A DNA stretch of 46,785 nucleotides from a virus. The stretch is taken from IMG/VR virus record IMGVR_UViG_3300044995_000427, positions 1 to 46,785 of that record; one strand, written 5' to 3'. The notes under the pieces were generated by a model. It saw nothing but the letters and a program-made list of their open reading frames with translations, was not told the origin of the DNA and made no database searches. How positions within the stretch are numbered: position 1 is the first letter of the stretch; each line of letters begins with the position of its first letter. Both the position numbers and the translations under genes were made by a program. Shown here piece by piece: positions 24,116 to 32,731 of the stretch.

Positions 24116-24603
24116 TGTCCTCGCAATCTGTTATTGAACAACCAATTAAGGCTCGTGGAGACCTGACACTCATCATTACGCATGTCGCTACAGGGCGACA
24201 ACGGCGTATTTCCACACGTAATTTGATTACGTATGATGGGTTGACGGCAATTTTACATTTACTTGCTCAAGATGGGACAACGCCGTCGGATTACCAGATT
24301 ACAGAGTTAGTACCAGGCACAAATGGCACCCCGCCTACTCGTGGGGATCTAGGAGCTTATTCTCCTGTTCCTGGGGCTGCTATTACGTTGTTGCCTGGAA
24401 GTCGTGTGGTAGTTCCGGCGACGGGAGAACTCATCATTACTGCTACCTTACCGCAGGTCAGCCCGGCAAATGGGTTTGTATTGACAGAAGCAGCACTCAT
24501 GCTTGCAAACGGAAAAGCGTTTGCTAGGCAGGTGCATCCAGCGTGGCAAAAACAAGTAGCATTTACACTTACGTATGAATGGCGAATTGCCCTAACTGTG
24601 TGA
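24115..24603 (+). CDS. Conserved fibre-associated protein
   Basis: A 162-residue protein with a layout frequent in phage fibre and collar-type proteins: an N-terminal strand with an N-L-I-T-Y-D-G start (RNLITYDGLTAILHLL), a middle ITELVPGTNGTPPTRGDLG loop, and a C-terminal LTEAALMLANGKAFARQVHP ... FTLTYEWRIAL segment. These proteins form a small beta-sandwich and often sit at the base of tail fibres. The ATG at 24115 overlaps the preceding TAA (TAATG), and the gene ends seven bases before the long fibre gene. It has no transmembrane or catalytic motif. The match is on layout only, so its role is probable rather than proven. Confidence 0.6.
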   Translation: MSSQSVIEQPIKARGDLTLIITHVATGRQRRISTRNLITYDGLTAILHLLAQDGTTPSDYQITELVPGTNGTPPTRGDLGAYSPVPGAAITLLPGSRVVVPATGELIITATLPQVSPANGFVLTEAALMLANGKAFARQVHPAWQKQVAFTLTYEWRIALTV

Positions 24604-24610
24604 GGTTCCG

Positions 24611-27526
24611 ATGCCGTTCTATGATCAGCTGACAAATTTCGCTCAAGGTGCTGATAATGGTCAAGATACGGAAGAGTCTATTCAGCCTCTTGTTGGCGGT
24701 GTTGATACAGTATCAGCACACTCTCTCAATCGTGCTGTAGAAAATCTACGAAAACGTATTGAGGTTCTTCGTCGTGGAGTAGACGATCTTCGGTATATGG
24801 CCGATTATGATCGAGCAATCATTCTTGATTGCGCTGGGACGTTTCAATTTGTTGAGGCTGACCCAATTGGAGATCCTGGCGCAATGCGTTTGAATCTTGT
24901 GGGAGATGACCTACGCATTATGCCAGCGCTTACACCTGGATTGCACAGCGGTGGTCGAGCGCGTGGCGCTAAGATGTTTACAAATCAAGCAGGTAATTGG
25001 GTACCTTATGCGGGGGTACTTGGTGTTAATGATATTTCGCTTGTTGCGTCAAGCCAATATACTGGACAGCGTGGATATGCTGATGCAGACAATTTTGCCA
25101 CTGATGTAACGGGTGTGTCTCTTGGCGCTAATCGGTTGCGCGTACAAGTAGTCGAGGATCCAGCGCTTCCAGGAGGGACGATCACTGCAACTGTTTCTGG
25201 TCATCCCGCTGTAAACGTCACCATCACTGTGGGGTCTGCAACACCTACGACTGTTGCGCAATTGGTTACGTGGATTAATTCTGATACGACTTCGCAAGGC
25301 AGCTACGGTCTTGCGAATTTGTTCCGCGCTTCTACCACTAGCAGTGGTACAGCACAAGTAGCGCCATTTACAGGTGGGGTTTTCCAGGGCGGCTACGATG
25401 CGGAAATGTACAAAATTACTCCCGCGATTTTGGCAGCGTTTTTTGACGCTATGGAGGGTGGGCAGTACCCAAATCGTTTGCGAGAAGGGGAGGGGCTTGC
25501 GATCGCTTTTACGCCAGGTCCAGTTGAACGTGGTACTCCAGGAGCCAAAGGTGGTCGGCGTCAATCGTTGGTAGATTTTCCAACGTCTAGAACTGGTACA
25601 TTTGTAGACAATACGGCCCCTAGTATTGGGTGGAATCTCTTTAATACGGGACGTGAGCCAGAGAAGATCCCAGGTTCAATTCCTATTGGAAAGATGATCG
25701 GGGGTGTTTTTGTTTTTATCGATGGTACCATTATTGGGTCCGCACCACTGTCGCTCACGGAAAGTGGCCGTCTTTTGGCGCGCCTTGGTTCTATTACTGG
25801 ACAGACTGGCGCGTCCTTGATTGGGTATGGAGGTTCGGAGCCTTGGCATGGTGATGCGGCAACAACTCCTAATCCTTCCGTCCCATTGGGTACGGTAGAA
25901 TCAGCAATTGACAATATTGTCAAACAGCTAGCAGACGATAATACTAATAACAGCGGTACACGACGTATTGGTTCTGAAGCTTTATCTGGATCTGCTAGTA
26001 CTCTCAATCAGGCTCATTCTGTACCTGCTGGTTCAATTCGACAGACGCTACTTGACTTGCTCAATGCCCCAGCTACAGACACTGATCCTGGTGGCATTAA
26101 CGCTCGTGTAAGCGAGCGTGGGCATGTGCTCAAAGGCAAAAACCCGATTACCAAAGATCTAAGCGTGCTCTCGTTGCCAGATGCTGGCGGGCAGCGCTTT
26201 GGAGCTTTGATGTCGGGGCATATTACTGAGTGGTTGCTACCACCGCTTCGAGCGGTGCGTGAAGAATTTGCCGATATTCAACTGCAGCCTTTGGCTGTTA
26301 AGTTTGCCGGTTTAGATATACTTTTGCCAATTGAGCCTATTGCGGCAGGATCTGCGGGTAACCGCTTTGTTCTGACAGGACCGTCAATCGCTACACGTTA
26401 TCCAGTGCTTATGTCGATATTGCCATCGATGGTTACGTACCGAGAGGCAAATCCGCTATCAACTGGATTTACTGGATGTTTGATTGTAGGTATCTACAAT
26501 ATCAGCGGGGCGGCAGATGGTCCTGGGTATTACTTCTTTGAAAAATTGACGAACTCTACTACTTTCGAATTTCAAGTACGAAAACTTGATGGCTCTGTGC
26601 CAGATTTTTCTGGCGCGACTATGACGAATGCGTTTGCTGTTTTCTTTCAAACATTCATTACTGGCACTAATGACGCAGGTATTCATGAGCGATCTTTTTT
26701 CCTTGGAGAAGGTCAAGCGAAAGAAGTGATCGCTCTAGGAAATGATTTAGCGCCATGGCTTGAAGTTTATCGCGCTAACGGGTCTGCTGCTGGCGCCCCT
26801 GCAATTAAGACTGCGGTTCATACAGCCAAGAAATCAGTATGGCGTCCTACTGAGCCTGTACCGCGGGATTCGGATCATATTTTGAGTCAAGATGATTTTA
26901 ACGCGCTTAGAGGTATTGAAACAGGTACTCCTGTAGATGCCGGACAACTAGGAAATCACCATCATGACAATACAATTGGGTTTTATGGCCCTACAGGTGC
27001 TGATCTCTATAAAGATCTTGTAGCTTATAATCCTGCCGACCCCCCGATCTCGCTTGACATAAATCCTACTTTACAACAAATTCAAACTTCAGGTGGGGGT
27101 CTCCAGCCTTCAGGAAGTGTCGTTTTTGTTATTCCTTCAACGCTACTTCCGGCCAATATGAAATTTAGTCATGTAATAGTTGATGTATACCACCAGCTTA
27201 TGGAGCAAGCGGCGCCGGCTGGGACTAAAATTTTAAGCGCGTCTTATAACATTGCTGCGGGGTCAACAGGATTTGCTGGGGTCTGGTCGGCTTTTTCAGC
27301 CCCTGCTGGAAACGTTTCTGAATCACAGAATCCGCATCTTGTGACTTATGGCGATGGGACTACTACTATTTCATACAAAACTAAATGTCGTTATACACTC
27401 CCAATTGGGAATTATAGCCCTACGGGAGAAATTGGCATACGCTATCATAACGCTGGATTTAGCGGTGACCCTAATAATAGCCGAGTGCGTATGCGTCTTG
27501 TGGGTCTTATTAAGACGCGTGTCTGA
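24611..27526 (+). CDS. Putative tail fibre/receptor-binding protein
   Basis: A 971-residue protein at the end of the rightward tail operon. The N-terminus has a short helical coiled segment (SAHSLNRAVENLRKRIEVLRRGVDDLR) that likely trimerises and attaches to the baseplate. The middle is Gly/Ser/Thr-rich with beta strands (NRLRVQVVEDPALPGGTIT; AQVAPFTGGVFQGGYDAEMY), typical of trimeric fibre shafts. The C-terminal part has a G-x-x-G-x-H-H-H-D segment (LGNHHHDNTIGFYGPTG) that could bind a metal ion, as in fibre tips, and ends SFNYHNAGFSG-like (IRYHNAGFSGDPNNSRVR). A ribosome site GAGG precedes the ATG at 24611. Host range is likely determined here; enzymatic activity is not visible. Confidence 0.6.
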   Translation: MPFYDQLTNFAQGADNGQDTEESIQPLVGGVDTVSAHSLNRAVENLRKRIEVLRRGVDDLRYMADYDRAIILDCAGTFQFVEADPIGDPGAMRLNLVGDDLRIMPALTPGLHSGGRARGAKMFTNQAGNWVPYAGVLGVNDISLVASSQYTGQRGYADADNFATDVTGVSLGANRLRVQVVEDPALPGGTITATVSGHPAVNVTITVGSATPTTVAQLVTWINSDTTSQGSYGLANLFRASTTSSGTAQVAPFTGGVFQGGYDAEMYKITPAILAAFFDAMEGGQYPNRLREGEGLAIAFTPGPVERGTPGAKGGRRQSLVDFPTSRTGTFVDNTAPSIGWNLFNTGREPEKIPGSIPIGKMIGGVFVFIDGTIIGSAPLSLTESGRLLARLGSITGQTGASLIGYGGSEPWHGDAATTPNPSVPLGTVESAIDNIVKQLADDNTNNSGTRRIGSEALSGSASTLNQAHSVPAGSIRQTLLDLLNAPATDTDPGGINARVSERGHVLKGKNPITKDLSVLSLPDAGGQRFGALMSGHITEWLLPPLRAVREEFADIQLQPLAVKFAGLDILLPIEPIAAGSAGNRFVLTGPSIATRYPVLMSILPSMVTYREANPLSTGFTGCLIVGIYNISGAADGPGYYFFEKLTNSTTFEFQVRKLDGSVPDFSGATMTNAFAVFFQTFITGTNDAGIHERSFFLGEGQAKEVIALGNDLAPWLEVYRANGSAAGAPAIKTAVHTAKKSVWRPTEPVPRDSDHILSQDDFNALRGIETGTPVDAGQLGNHHHDNTIGFYGPTGADLYKDLVAYNPADPPISLDINPTLQQIQTSGGGLQPSGSVVFVIPSTLLPANMKFSHVIVDVYHQLMEQAAPAGTKILSASYNIAAGSTGFAGVWSAFSAPAGNVSESQNPHLVTYGDGTTTISYKTKCRYTLPIGNYSPTGEIGIRYHNAGFSGDPNNSRVRMRLVGLIKTRV

Positions 27527-27565
27527 GCCAAAAAAAATCCCCCCCCAATTTTTTGATTTTAGGCT
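27526..27565. terminator. Candidate bidirectional terminator with A8-C8-T tract between convergent operons
   Basis: Between the converging fibre and ribonucleotide reductase genes lies AGCC-A8-T-C8-AATTTTTTG-ATTTTA-GGCT. The ends AGCC/GGCT pair, then A-rich faces T-rich with a bulge, leaving the C8 run as loop. It contains the stop codons of both genes. T-rich or A-rich arms on each side fit termination in either direction, but the stem is imperfect, so the call is moderate. The eight-C homopolymer is also a likely place for sequencing length error, though it is not within a coding frame. Confidence 0.45.
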
Positions 27566-29871
27566 TCGGACCGTGACGTAAGCTCGCACACGTCTCCAGA
27601 GCAGTAGCGTTCCTCTTGGTCGTGTTGAATCTCCTGTCCTTCCAAAGAGACCGGCTTTAGTTGTGCTACTGCTGCTTTGTACTCGTTTTCCGAGCAGGGA
27701 ATGTACGGAGCTTGCGCGTAGCCGTGCGTAGATAGTGGCAAGAAGCTTACAGTCTTCCACTGACCTTCATAGGCGCGTAGTACTCGTTCCACATCCGCAA
27801 CTTCGTGTGGCTGGAATGTAAGAGTAACGCTCACCATGTTGTCTGACCAGTGACGTTGAAGAGCGGTGAAGATTGCAGCTTGCTCCCACAATGACACTTC
27901 GGAAGCCAAACGAACGTCCGAAGCGACTGCACATGGGAAATACACCACTACCGTACGGGGTGCAGAGATATCTGGTTCAATTCGATATCCGGCTTCGCGA
28001 AGCGCTTCTACGAGGGGAGATTTGTAGTCAATACGAATTGTTCTGTAGTAGTATCTTGCTGTAGGTGCTTTCATACCTCCTTCAACACCTGCGAGTAGTG
28101 GTACGGTACCACCAGGTTTTACTGTGGTAATTTTGATGCTTTCGTTGACACCCAGCCATTGCGAGTAAGTGCGGTCCCAGTAACGAAGCAAACGGTATCC
28201 ATTGTCCCACCAACGGATACATTCGGTTAGACCAAGGCGACAATACATTTCAAAAATACCCGCCATTGAAATACCAATGCGGCGATTCCTTACCATGACC
28301 GCATTGGTTTTTGCGTTATGCGTAGGTACCAATGTAACTGCTTTTGCGTAGCGATAAGCAATTTTGAGTGTAGCCAAATACTCACTCAACGAGTTGTGAT
28401 GAGTTGGATAGGTTTCTACCAGGCAGCAAAGTTCATAGTTGTGAAGAGTTTGTTCACCACACGGATTGCAACCAATTGCGTCTACATCTCGCCAATTAGG
28501 CGGATCAGCAAGACGTCCGTATTTGCGCATGGTTTCAAGCCAAGCGTATCCAGGTTCCCCATTTGTGACTGTTTGTTTTGCAAGAGAGGTATAATCTGTC
28601 TTTCCAACAGTACAAAAGACACTGTTATTTGATGCCCAGCGGTGCGAAATTACTGGATGCGACGAAAAAGCACGACGAGCATTTTGATACGCTTCATTCT
28701 GCATTGCTTCTTTTTCCAATTCAGCGATACGAGCTCTTGCGCGTACAGCAGCTTTTATTGCTTCCTCGTTGAGTGCATCATTGGCAAGATCGCTAAGGCA
28801 TTTTCTTGCCTCATCTAGCTCTTTTACTTGCTCAGGTGTTAATGCTTCACGGAGGGTACGCTCTACTTCTGCAGAAAGTGGAGCGAGACTTGAGTAGTCC
28901 TTTAGCTTACGAAATGCTTCATCGTTAGAGTCACCAAGTGCAATTTCACTACTTCGACGTACGTTGCCCGCTACAACACAAACGCCGATAACATTCATAA
29001 TGTCCACAATAAGCGTACTGGAAATGCTTTTACCTACGTAATCTGAGCACAGCTCTACAAGTTTATTGAGGAGATTCTCAAGTGGTTTATACCCGCTAGA
29101 TGTGCCGCCAAATGTCTTGAGCGGTACACCTTCAGGGCGAATTTGTGAAAAATCCCAAGCCTTTGGCAAAGTTTCGCGCCCGACAAAGGCGTTCAATGTG
29201 CGGCGTACAGCATCGACCCACCCTTCACGTGTGTCTGGAACAATATGCACATCGGAGCTAGTAACTGGCGCTTGAAGCGTTACTTGCCCTGCACCTCTTG
29301 TATCAAAGCCCATACCTACGCCACACATGGAAAAATCCATGAGAACGCAGAAAGGTTCGGCAAAATCCTCAGCAATATTTGCTGTGGAGATCATGCCACA
29401 ATTTTGCAGCATGGCTGAACCTTTGATTTCCATAGCCTCCGTACCCATTGCGAATAGCCCGCGCCCGGGTAGGGAAAACTTGAAATCCCACAAAGCTTTG
29501 AACATTTCTTGTGCGTGTTTTTGCTCGTCTTCGTCGCTCCAAGGTAGACCTTGTGAGGTTACATGTTGCTTGAGAATGCTGCTGGTACCTTCAACACAAC
29601 GTACACAAGTTTGCCAGTATTCTTCGCTAGTCTGCGTTGATGCTTGCGCAAATGCTTTCGCTTCTTCTGGGCTCATACCGCGGTACAATTGCGCTTCCCG
29701 CTCAATTTGTTCTTTAGTGACAGGGCGTGCGTAAGTACGCTTAAATGTCACGTAACTCAGAATGCCGTAACCCCAGTTGGGCTGTTTGTCGACATATTTA
29801 GCGACAAACTTTGGGTCGAGCTTAAACCGGTTTTGAGGCAACAGATTGTAAACTTTCTTGACGGTACTCAT
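27559..29871 (-). CDS. Adenosylcobalamin-dependent (class II) ribonucleoside-triphosphate reductase
   Basis: A 770-residue monomer-type class II reductase that converts ribonucleoside triphosphates to deoxynucleotides for phage replication, using coenzyme B12 rather than a tyrosyl-radical subunit. C158 in LQNCGM, C471 in NPCGEQ and C482 in YELCC correspond to the Lactobacillus leichmannii enzyme's C119, C408 and C419; the 11-residue spacing of the last two is identical. The C-terminal redox pair C757-x4-C762 (CSGDVC) matches C731/C736. WGYGILSYVTFKRTYAR at the N-terminus also fits. It needs no NrdB partner, and none is seen. The ATG at 29869-29871 overlaps the resolvase stop (ATGA), so it is translated with it. 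Confidence 0.9.
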   Translation of the reverse strand: MSTVKKVYNLLPQNRFKLDPKFVAKYVDKQPNWGYGILSYVTFKRTYARPVTKEQIEREAQLYRGMSPEEAKAFAQASTQTSEEYWQTCVRCVEGTSSILKQHVTSQGLPWSDEDEQKHAQEMFKALWDFKFSLPGRGLFAMGTEAMEIKGSAMLQNCGMISTANIAEDFAEPFCVLMDFSMCGVGMGFDTRGAGQVTLQAPVTSSDVHIVPDTREGWVDAVRRTLNAFVGRETLPKAWDFSQIRPEGVPLKTFGGTSSGYKPLENLLNKLVELCSDYVGKSISSTLIVDIMNVIGVCVVAGNVRRSSEIALGDSNDEAFRKLKDYSSLAPLSAEVERTLREALTPEQVKELDEARKCLSDLANDALNEEAIKAAVRARARIAELEKEAMQNEAYQNARRAFSSHPVISHRWASNNSVFCTVGKTDYTSLAKQTVTNGEPGYAWLETMRKYGRLADPPNWRDVDAIGCNPCGEQTLHNYELCCLVETYPTHHNSLSEYLATLKIAYRYAKAVTLVPTHNAKTNAVMVRNRRIGISMAGIFEMYCRLGLTECIRWWDNGYRLLRYWDRTYSQWLGVNESIKITTVKPGGTVPLLAGVEGGMKAPTARYYYRTIRIDYKSPLVEALREAGYRIEPDISAPRTVVVYFPCAVASDVRLASEVSLWEQAAIFTALQRHWSDNMVSVTLTFQPHEVADVERVLRAYEGQWKTVSFLPLSTHGYAQAPYIPCSENEYKAAVAQLKPVSLEGQEIQHDQEERYCSGDVCELTSRSEA

Positions 29872-30431
29872 AGCGTTTTTGATGGTGTAGTTTTTAGTTT
29901 AGGTTTTTTTGAAGATTTGTGGATTTGGCGTGTTGTTTCCAACTCACAACGGCGGGTTGCATGCTGTGGTTGGTGAACTATACGGGCAAACATTGCAAGA
30001 GCCGCAGCATCTGCGGCATTGTCACTTCTTTTTGGAAGCGGAAACTTCCAGTGATGATTTACTGCGTAAATAATCTCTTCTTTTGTTGCAGCACCGTTGC
30101 CTGTGGCGAATTTTTTTAGTCTTGTTGGTTCGACGATGATTGGTTCCCGGCGTGTATGGCGGTATAGGTATTCGCGTACCACGCCGCTAATCTCTCCGAG
30201 ATCAAATTCTCTATGCGTACTGTTTAAGCTCGGGCCTTCCATCGCCGTGAGAACAATATTCGGCAGCCAATTTCCAATCGTGTCATTAATACGTGAGATG
30301 ATGTGTGATAGTCGTGCGCCCCCACGATAACTTTGAGCTATCTTTAGTTCGATCGCAAATATCAATCCTTCATCGTTGGCTAAAGCAACGCCAGGACATG
30401 TCAACGATTGATCGACTCCGAGATATAACAT
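29868..30431 (-). CDS. RuvC-like Holliday junction resolvase
   Basis: A 187-residue RNase H-fold nuclease. The opening MLYLGVDQSLTCPGVALAND has the first catalytic Asp (D7), E65 in LTAMEGPS matches the second acidic site, and KRSDNAADAAALAMF supplies the C-terminal acidic residues. These coordinate the metal ions that cut four-way junctions in recombination or before packaging. The start is the ATG at 30429-30431, because the conserved fold begins there; a longer frame to 30707 would add unrelated residues antisense to the next gene. It forms an operon with the reductase (ATGA overlap). No clear ribosome site precedes it. The start codon overlaps the divergent gene's ATG in CATG. Confidence 0.8.
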   Translation of the reverse strand: MLYLGVDQSLTCPGVALANDEGLIFAIELKIAQSYRGGARLSHIISRINDTIGNWLPNIVLTAMEGPSLNSTHREFDLGEISGVVREYLYRHTRREPIIVEPTRLKKFATGNGAATKEEIIYAVNHHWKFPLPKRSDNAADAAALAMFARIVHQPQHATRRCELETTRQIHKSSKKPKLKTTPSKTL

Positions 30432-31365
30432 GAGCGTTATTCGTCTGCGACAAAAAGGGTATATACGCTCTACAGGGATCCAAGCTGTAAATTGGGCCGT
30501 TACGGTACCGGTTTCGGACCCAGCATCAACACCCTTAATTGCAACGGCACCATTAAATTTGGCGCCATTTTTCGTTATTCGGGACGTTGGAGGTTCTGAT
30601 CGCTTAGAGCGTATTGCGACATTGGTAGACTTTGGGACCGTCCCACACGCAGAGCTTAGGTATCTTGATATACGCAGCCCAGAGGGTATTGCACTTTTTA
30701 GCCCCACTGTACCTGGTGGACCTCTTGGCCCATTCCCTGGGGATGAGTTGCGTTTTGAGGGGCCACAAACCGACCATTGGCTTGAAGATAATATACCATA
30801 TCACAATCGATCTTTTAGAGTCAAGGCCTGTGTTATTCGAGAGAGTGGAACTAATCCCCAACTTATTAGCGGGAATCGATTGATTTTACCGGGGTATACA
30901 TTGACCCAAGACGATGTAGGTCGCTGTGTCAATTTGTCAGGATTTACTACACCTGCATACAATGGCATATGTCGTATACTTTCAATCAATGGGCATGTAG
31001 CAACAATTAATAAACTCGTAACTGTATCTCAAACTGGCACAGCTTGGGCGTTTCCTTGGATAGAAATTGATACGCTTGTTAGCGGGAACGAACCTAGGTT
31101 CTTTCCTACAAACGAGCGTAATTTGCCATGGAGCTTGTATCGAGCAGGAGTAGAAATACTTCGTTCTAGTTATGGCGCTTACACGTCACGAGGGATTAAG
31201 GGGCCTTTGGCGCGATCACTTCGTTATACGGAAGTGTTGCCTTCCATTGATCAAGCTATGGAGCTGTTTTCCGTAATTCGTAATGGTGTATATAACCTAC
31301 AACGCGCAAGCGAAACAGTAGATACAGCGTTTACGACCCTTATGACAAGCACGTACGGTGTGTGA
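30430..31365 (+). CDS. Hypothetical beta-rich virion protein, 311 aa
   Basis: A predicted beta-strand-rich protein, with a start MSVIRLRQKGYIRSTGIQ and repeated short strands and loops (RSPEGIALFSPTVPGG, ISGNRLILPGYTLTQDDVG). The C-terminal 90 residues are helical (SLYRAGVEILRSSY; IDQAMELFSVIRNGVYNLQR). It heads the rightward operon leading to the terminase. The style resembles capsid decoration, head-tail adaptor or tail proteins, but no named family is seen. The ATG at 30430 has only a weak GAGA upstream. Its start codon overlaps that of the leftward resolvase in CATG, so the promoter region for this operon must lie inside the opposing gene. Confidence 0.55.
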   Translation: MSVIRLRQKGYIRSTGIQAVNWAVTVPVSDPASTPLIATAPLNLAPFFVIRDVGGSDRLERIATLVDFGTVPHAELRYLDIRSPEGIALFSPTVPGGPLGPFPGDELRFEGPQTDHWLEDNIPYHNRSFRVKACVIRESGTNPQLISGNRLILPGYTLTQDDVGRCVNLSGFTTPAYNGICRILSINGHVATINKLVTVSQTGTAWAFPWIEIDTLVSGNEPRFFPTNERNLPWSLYRAGVEILRSSYGAYTSRGIKGPLARSLRYTEVLPSIDQAMELFSVIRNGVYNLQRASETVDTAFTTLMTSTYGV

Positions 31366-31366
31366 T

Positions 31367-31759
31367 ATGGCCTACGCTGAAATCAAACAAACAAAAAGTA
31401 TTATTACTGGAAGAGAACCTCGGTATCGTGTGACAACAGAGGTAATAACTGCTGTTGATTTTCCTCCTGAAATTTTTGTTTTCAAAGTTGATGCGGAGAA
31501 TGCCTATCCGTATATGCATGTAGCGTCACTTAGTGACTTGGTTACTCTTCCCACCTCTCCCGCTCAGGCTCGTAGTGAGGATAAAATGTTTTTTCGAGCC
31601 AGATATGTAATACTTGAGTTTAATTCCCCTATTATCGCAAATGAGGCAGCAGAACATATTGCCCGTGAAGTGCGTAGGCTTGTTTCCGAGTATGGAGCTG
31701 CTGGTGCAAATTTTGAGTCAAATGTAACGATGATTTTTGATAGTGAGCGGTCAACGTGA
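31367..31759 (+). CDS. Hypothetical protein, 130 aa; paralogue of the next gene
   Basis: Short alpha/beta protein with a start MAYAEIKQTKSIITGREP. The body RYRVTTEVITAVDFPPEIFVF ... YMHVASLSDLVTL, and the final FNSPIIANEAAEHIAREVRRLV with the acidic tail, align with the first half of the 31756 gene. The ATG at 31367 is preferred over a GTG at 31358 that would overlap the previous gene. It ends in a GTGA overlap with the next gene, implying coupled translation. No catalytic motif is visible. Position between a virion-like gene and the terminase suggests a head or connector component, which is inferred. Confidence 0.55.
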   Translation: MAYAEIKQTKSIITGREPRYRVTTEVITAVDFPPEIFVFKVDAENAYPYMHVASLSDLVTLPTSPAQARSEDKMFFRARYVILEFNSPIIANEAAEHIAREVRRLVSEYGAAGANFESNVTMIFDSERST

Positions 31760-32724
31760 GCGATCCTAAACTGCGCCAAATTCGACGAGCTGTGCCATTG
31801 TCTAATGGCACCGTTAAGTTTGAAGTTACATCCCAGATTGTGGCAAAAGGTGATTTGCCGCACCCGCACGTTTTTGTTGTTGAAATTTCAGATTCGATTG
31901 ACCCGAAAGATGATGTTCTTGTACGTGTTGCGACACCTTTTGATTTACGGCGTAGCGATGAAGATGCGAAAGTTTATGTTCGTGTCGAAGCGTCAGATTT
32001 GACGCGTATTGGTGCAGATACTTTTGCCAAAGTCGCTTCACGTGATGAGTTTACACGTCTTTATAGAGATCGAGTTGTTGCTCAACGAAATGGGCAAAAA
32101 TACTATCTTACGACTACTGTATCAATGCTTTATGATGACGTTACGACTGCAGATGCTGCGGCAAAGCAGATTCGTGACCGAGTCTCTACGTTAGTTAAGG
32201 AGTGGCGTAGTGTATTTTCGTCGTTTGTTACAAACCCATATCAGGATTATGCACTTCCGCAGCTGCCATCAAGTGTAGAAGCAGAACGTGTAAAAATCTT
32301 CAATGAAAAACGAGCAGCTAGATTGAAGGCAGAAGCAGCACGGGACGAGGCTCTACGAGCTAAAGAGCGCTGCGAAATGCAATGTACTGCGGATAAGGTA
32401 ATTCATGCGTATTTAGTAGCTGATGTAGCGGCTCTTGAGCAAGCGGCTGCAGTTGTAGCAGGGCTTTCATCTAGTGATGCAAAAGATTTTGTGCTACGCC
32501 AAGGCGCGTTTGCAGCAGATAACCGTTCATATGCTTCTTTACTTTTGAAAAAACAAAATGAACTTGAAGATTATGCCGCTCGCGTACAGCGTTGTGCCGT
32601 TCAATGCGAACAACTAAAGAGATCACTCAATGCAGCACAAGAAGCTGTAGATGCTGCGAGAACTGCAGAACGTGCAGCGCTTGATGCTGTATTGCAAGTA
32701 TGCCCAACTTTTAACCCAACTTGA
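31756..32724 (+). CDS. Hypothetical protein, 322 aa, paralogue with long coiled-coil extension
   Basis: Residues 1-160 repeat the layout of the upstream 130-residue protein (FEVTSQIVAKGDLPHPHVFVVEIS; LVRVATPFDLR; TTADAAAKQIRDRVSTLVKEW). An added C-terminal half (about 185-315) is Ala/Glu/Lys/Arg-rich with Cys pairs (KERCEMQCTAD; RCAVQCEQLKR) and strongly helical, forming a likely antiparallel coiled coil. The four cysteines sit in two C-x3-C pairs on opposing helices and could clamp it by disulfides or metal. It begins with GTG at 31756 (GTGA overlap). The role is unknown; gene duplication plus extension is directly visible. Confidence 0.6.
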   Translation: MSDPKLRQIRRAVPLSNGTVKFEVTSQIVAKGDLPHPHVFVVEISDSIDPKDDVLVRVATPFDLRRSDEDAKVYVRVEASDLTRIGADTFAKVASRDEFTRLYRDRVVAQRNGQKYYLTTTVSMLYDDVTTADAAAKQIRDRVSTLVKEWRSVFSSFVTNPYQDYALPQLPSSVEAERVKIFNEKRAARLKAEAARDEALRAKERCEMQCTADKVIHAYLVADVAALEQAAAVVAGLSSSDAKDFVLRQGAFAADNRSYASLLLKKQNELEDYAARVQRCAVQCEQLKRSLNAAQEAVDAARTAERAALDAVLQVCPTFNPT

Positions 32725-32731
32725 GGAAATC

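Noticed and set aside
30432-30707. A 92-codon N-terminal extension of the RuvC-like resolvase
   Set aside because: It runs antisense to the 30430 virion gene, has no RuvC similarity, and the conserved fold starts exactly at the ATG at 30429-30431.
31358-31366. GTG start for the 31367 gene adding three residues
   Set aside because: It would overlap the previous coding end; the ATG at 31367 lies one base after that stop and is the simpler choice.
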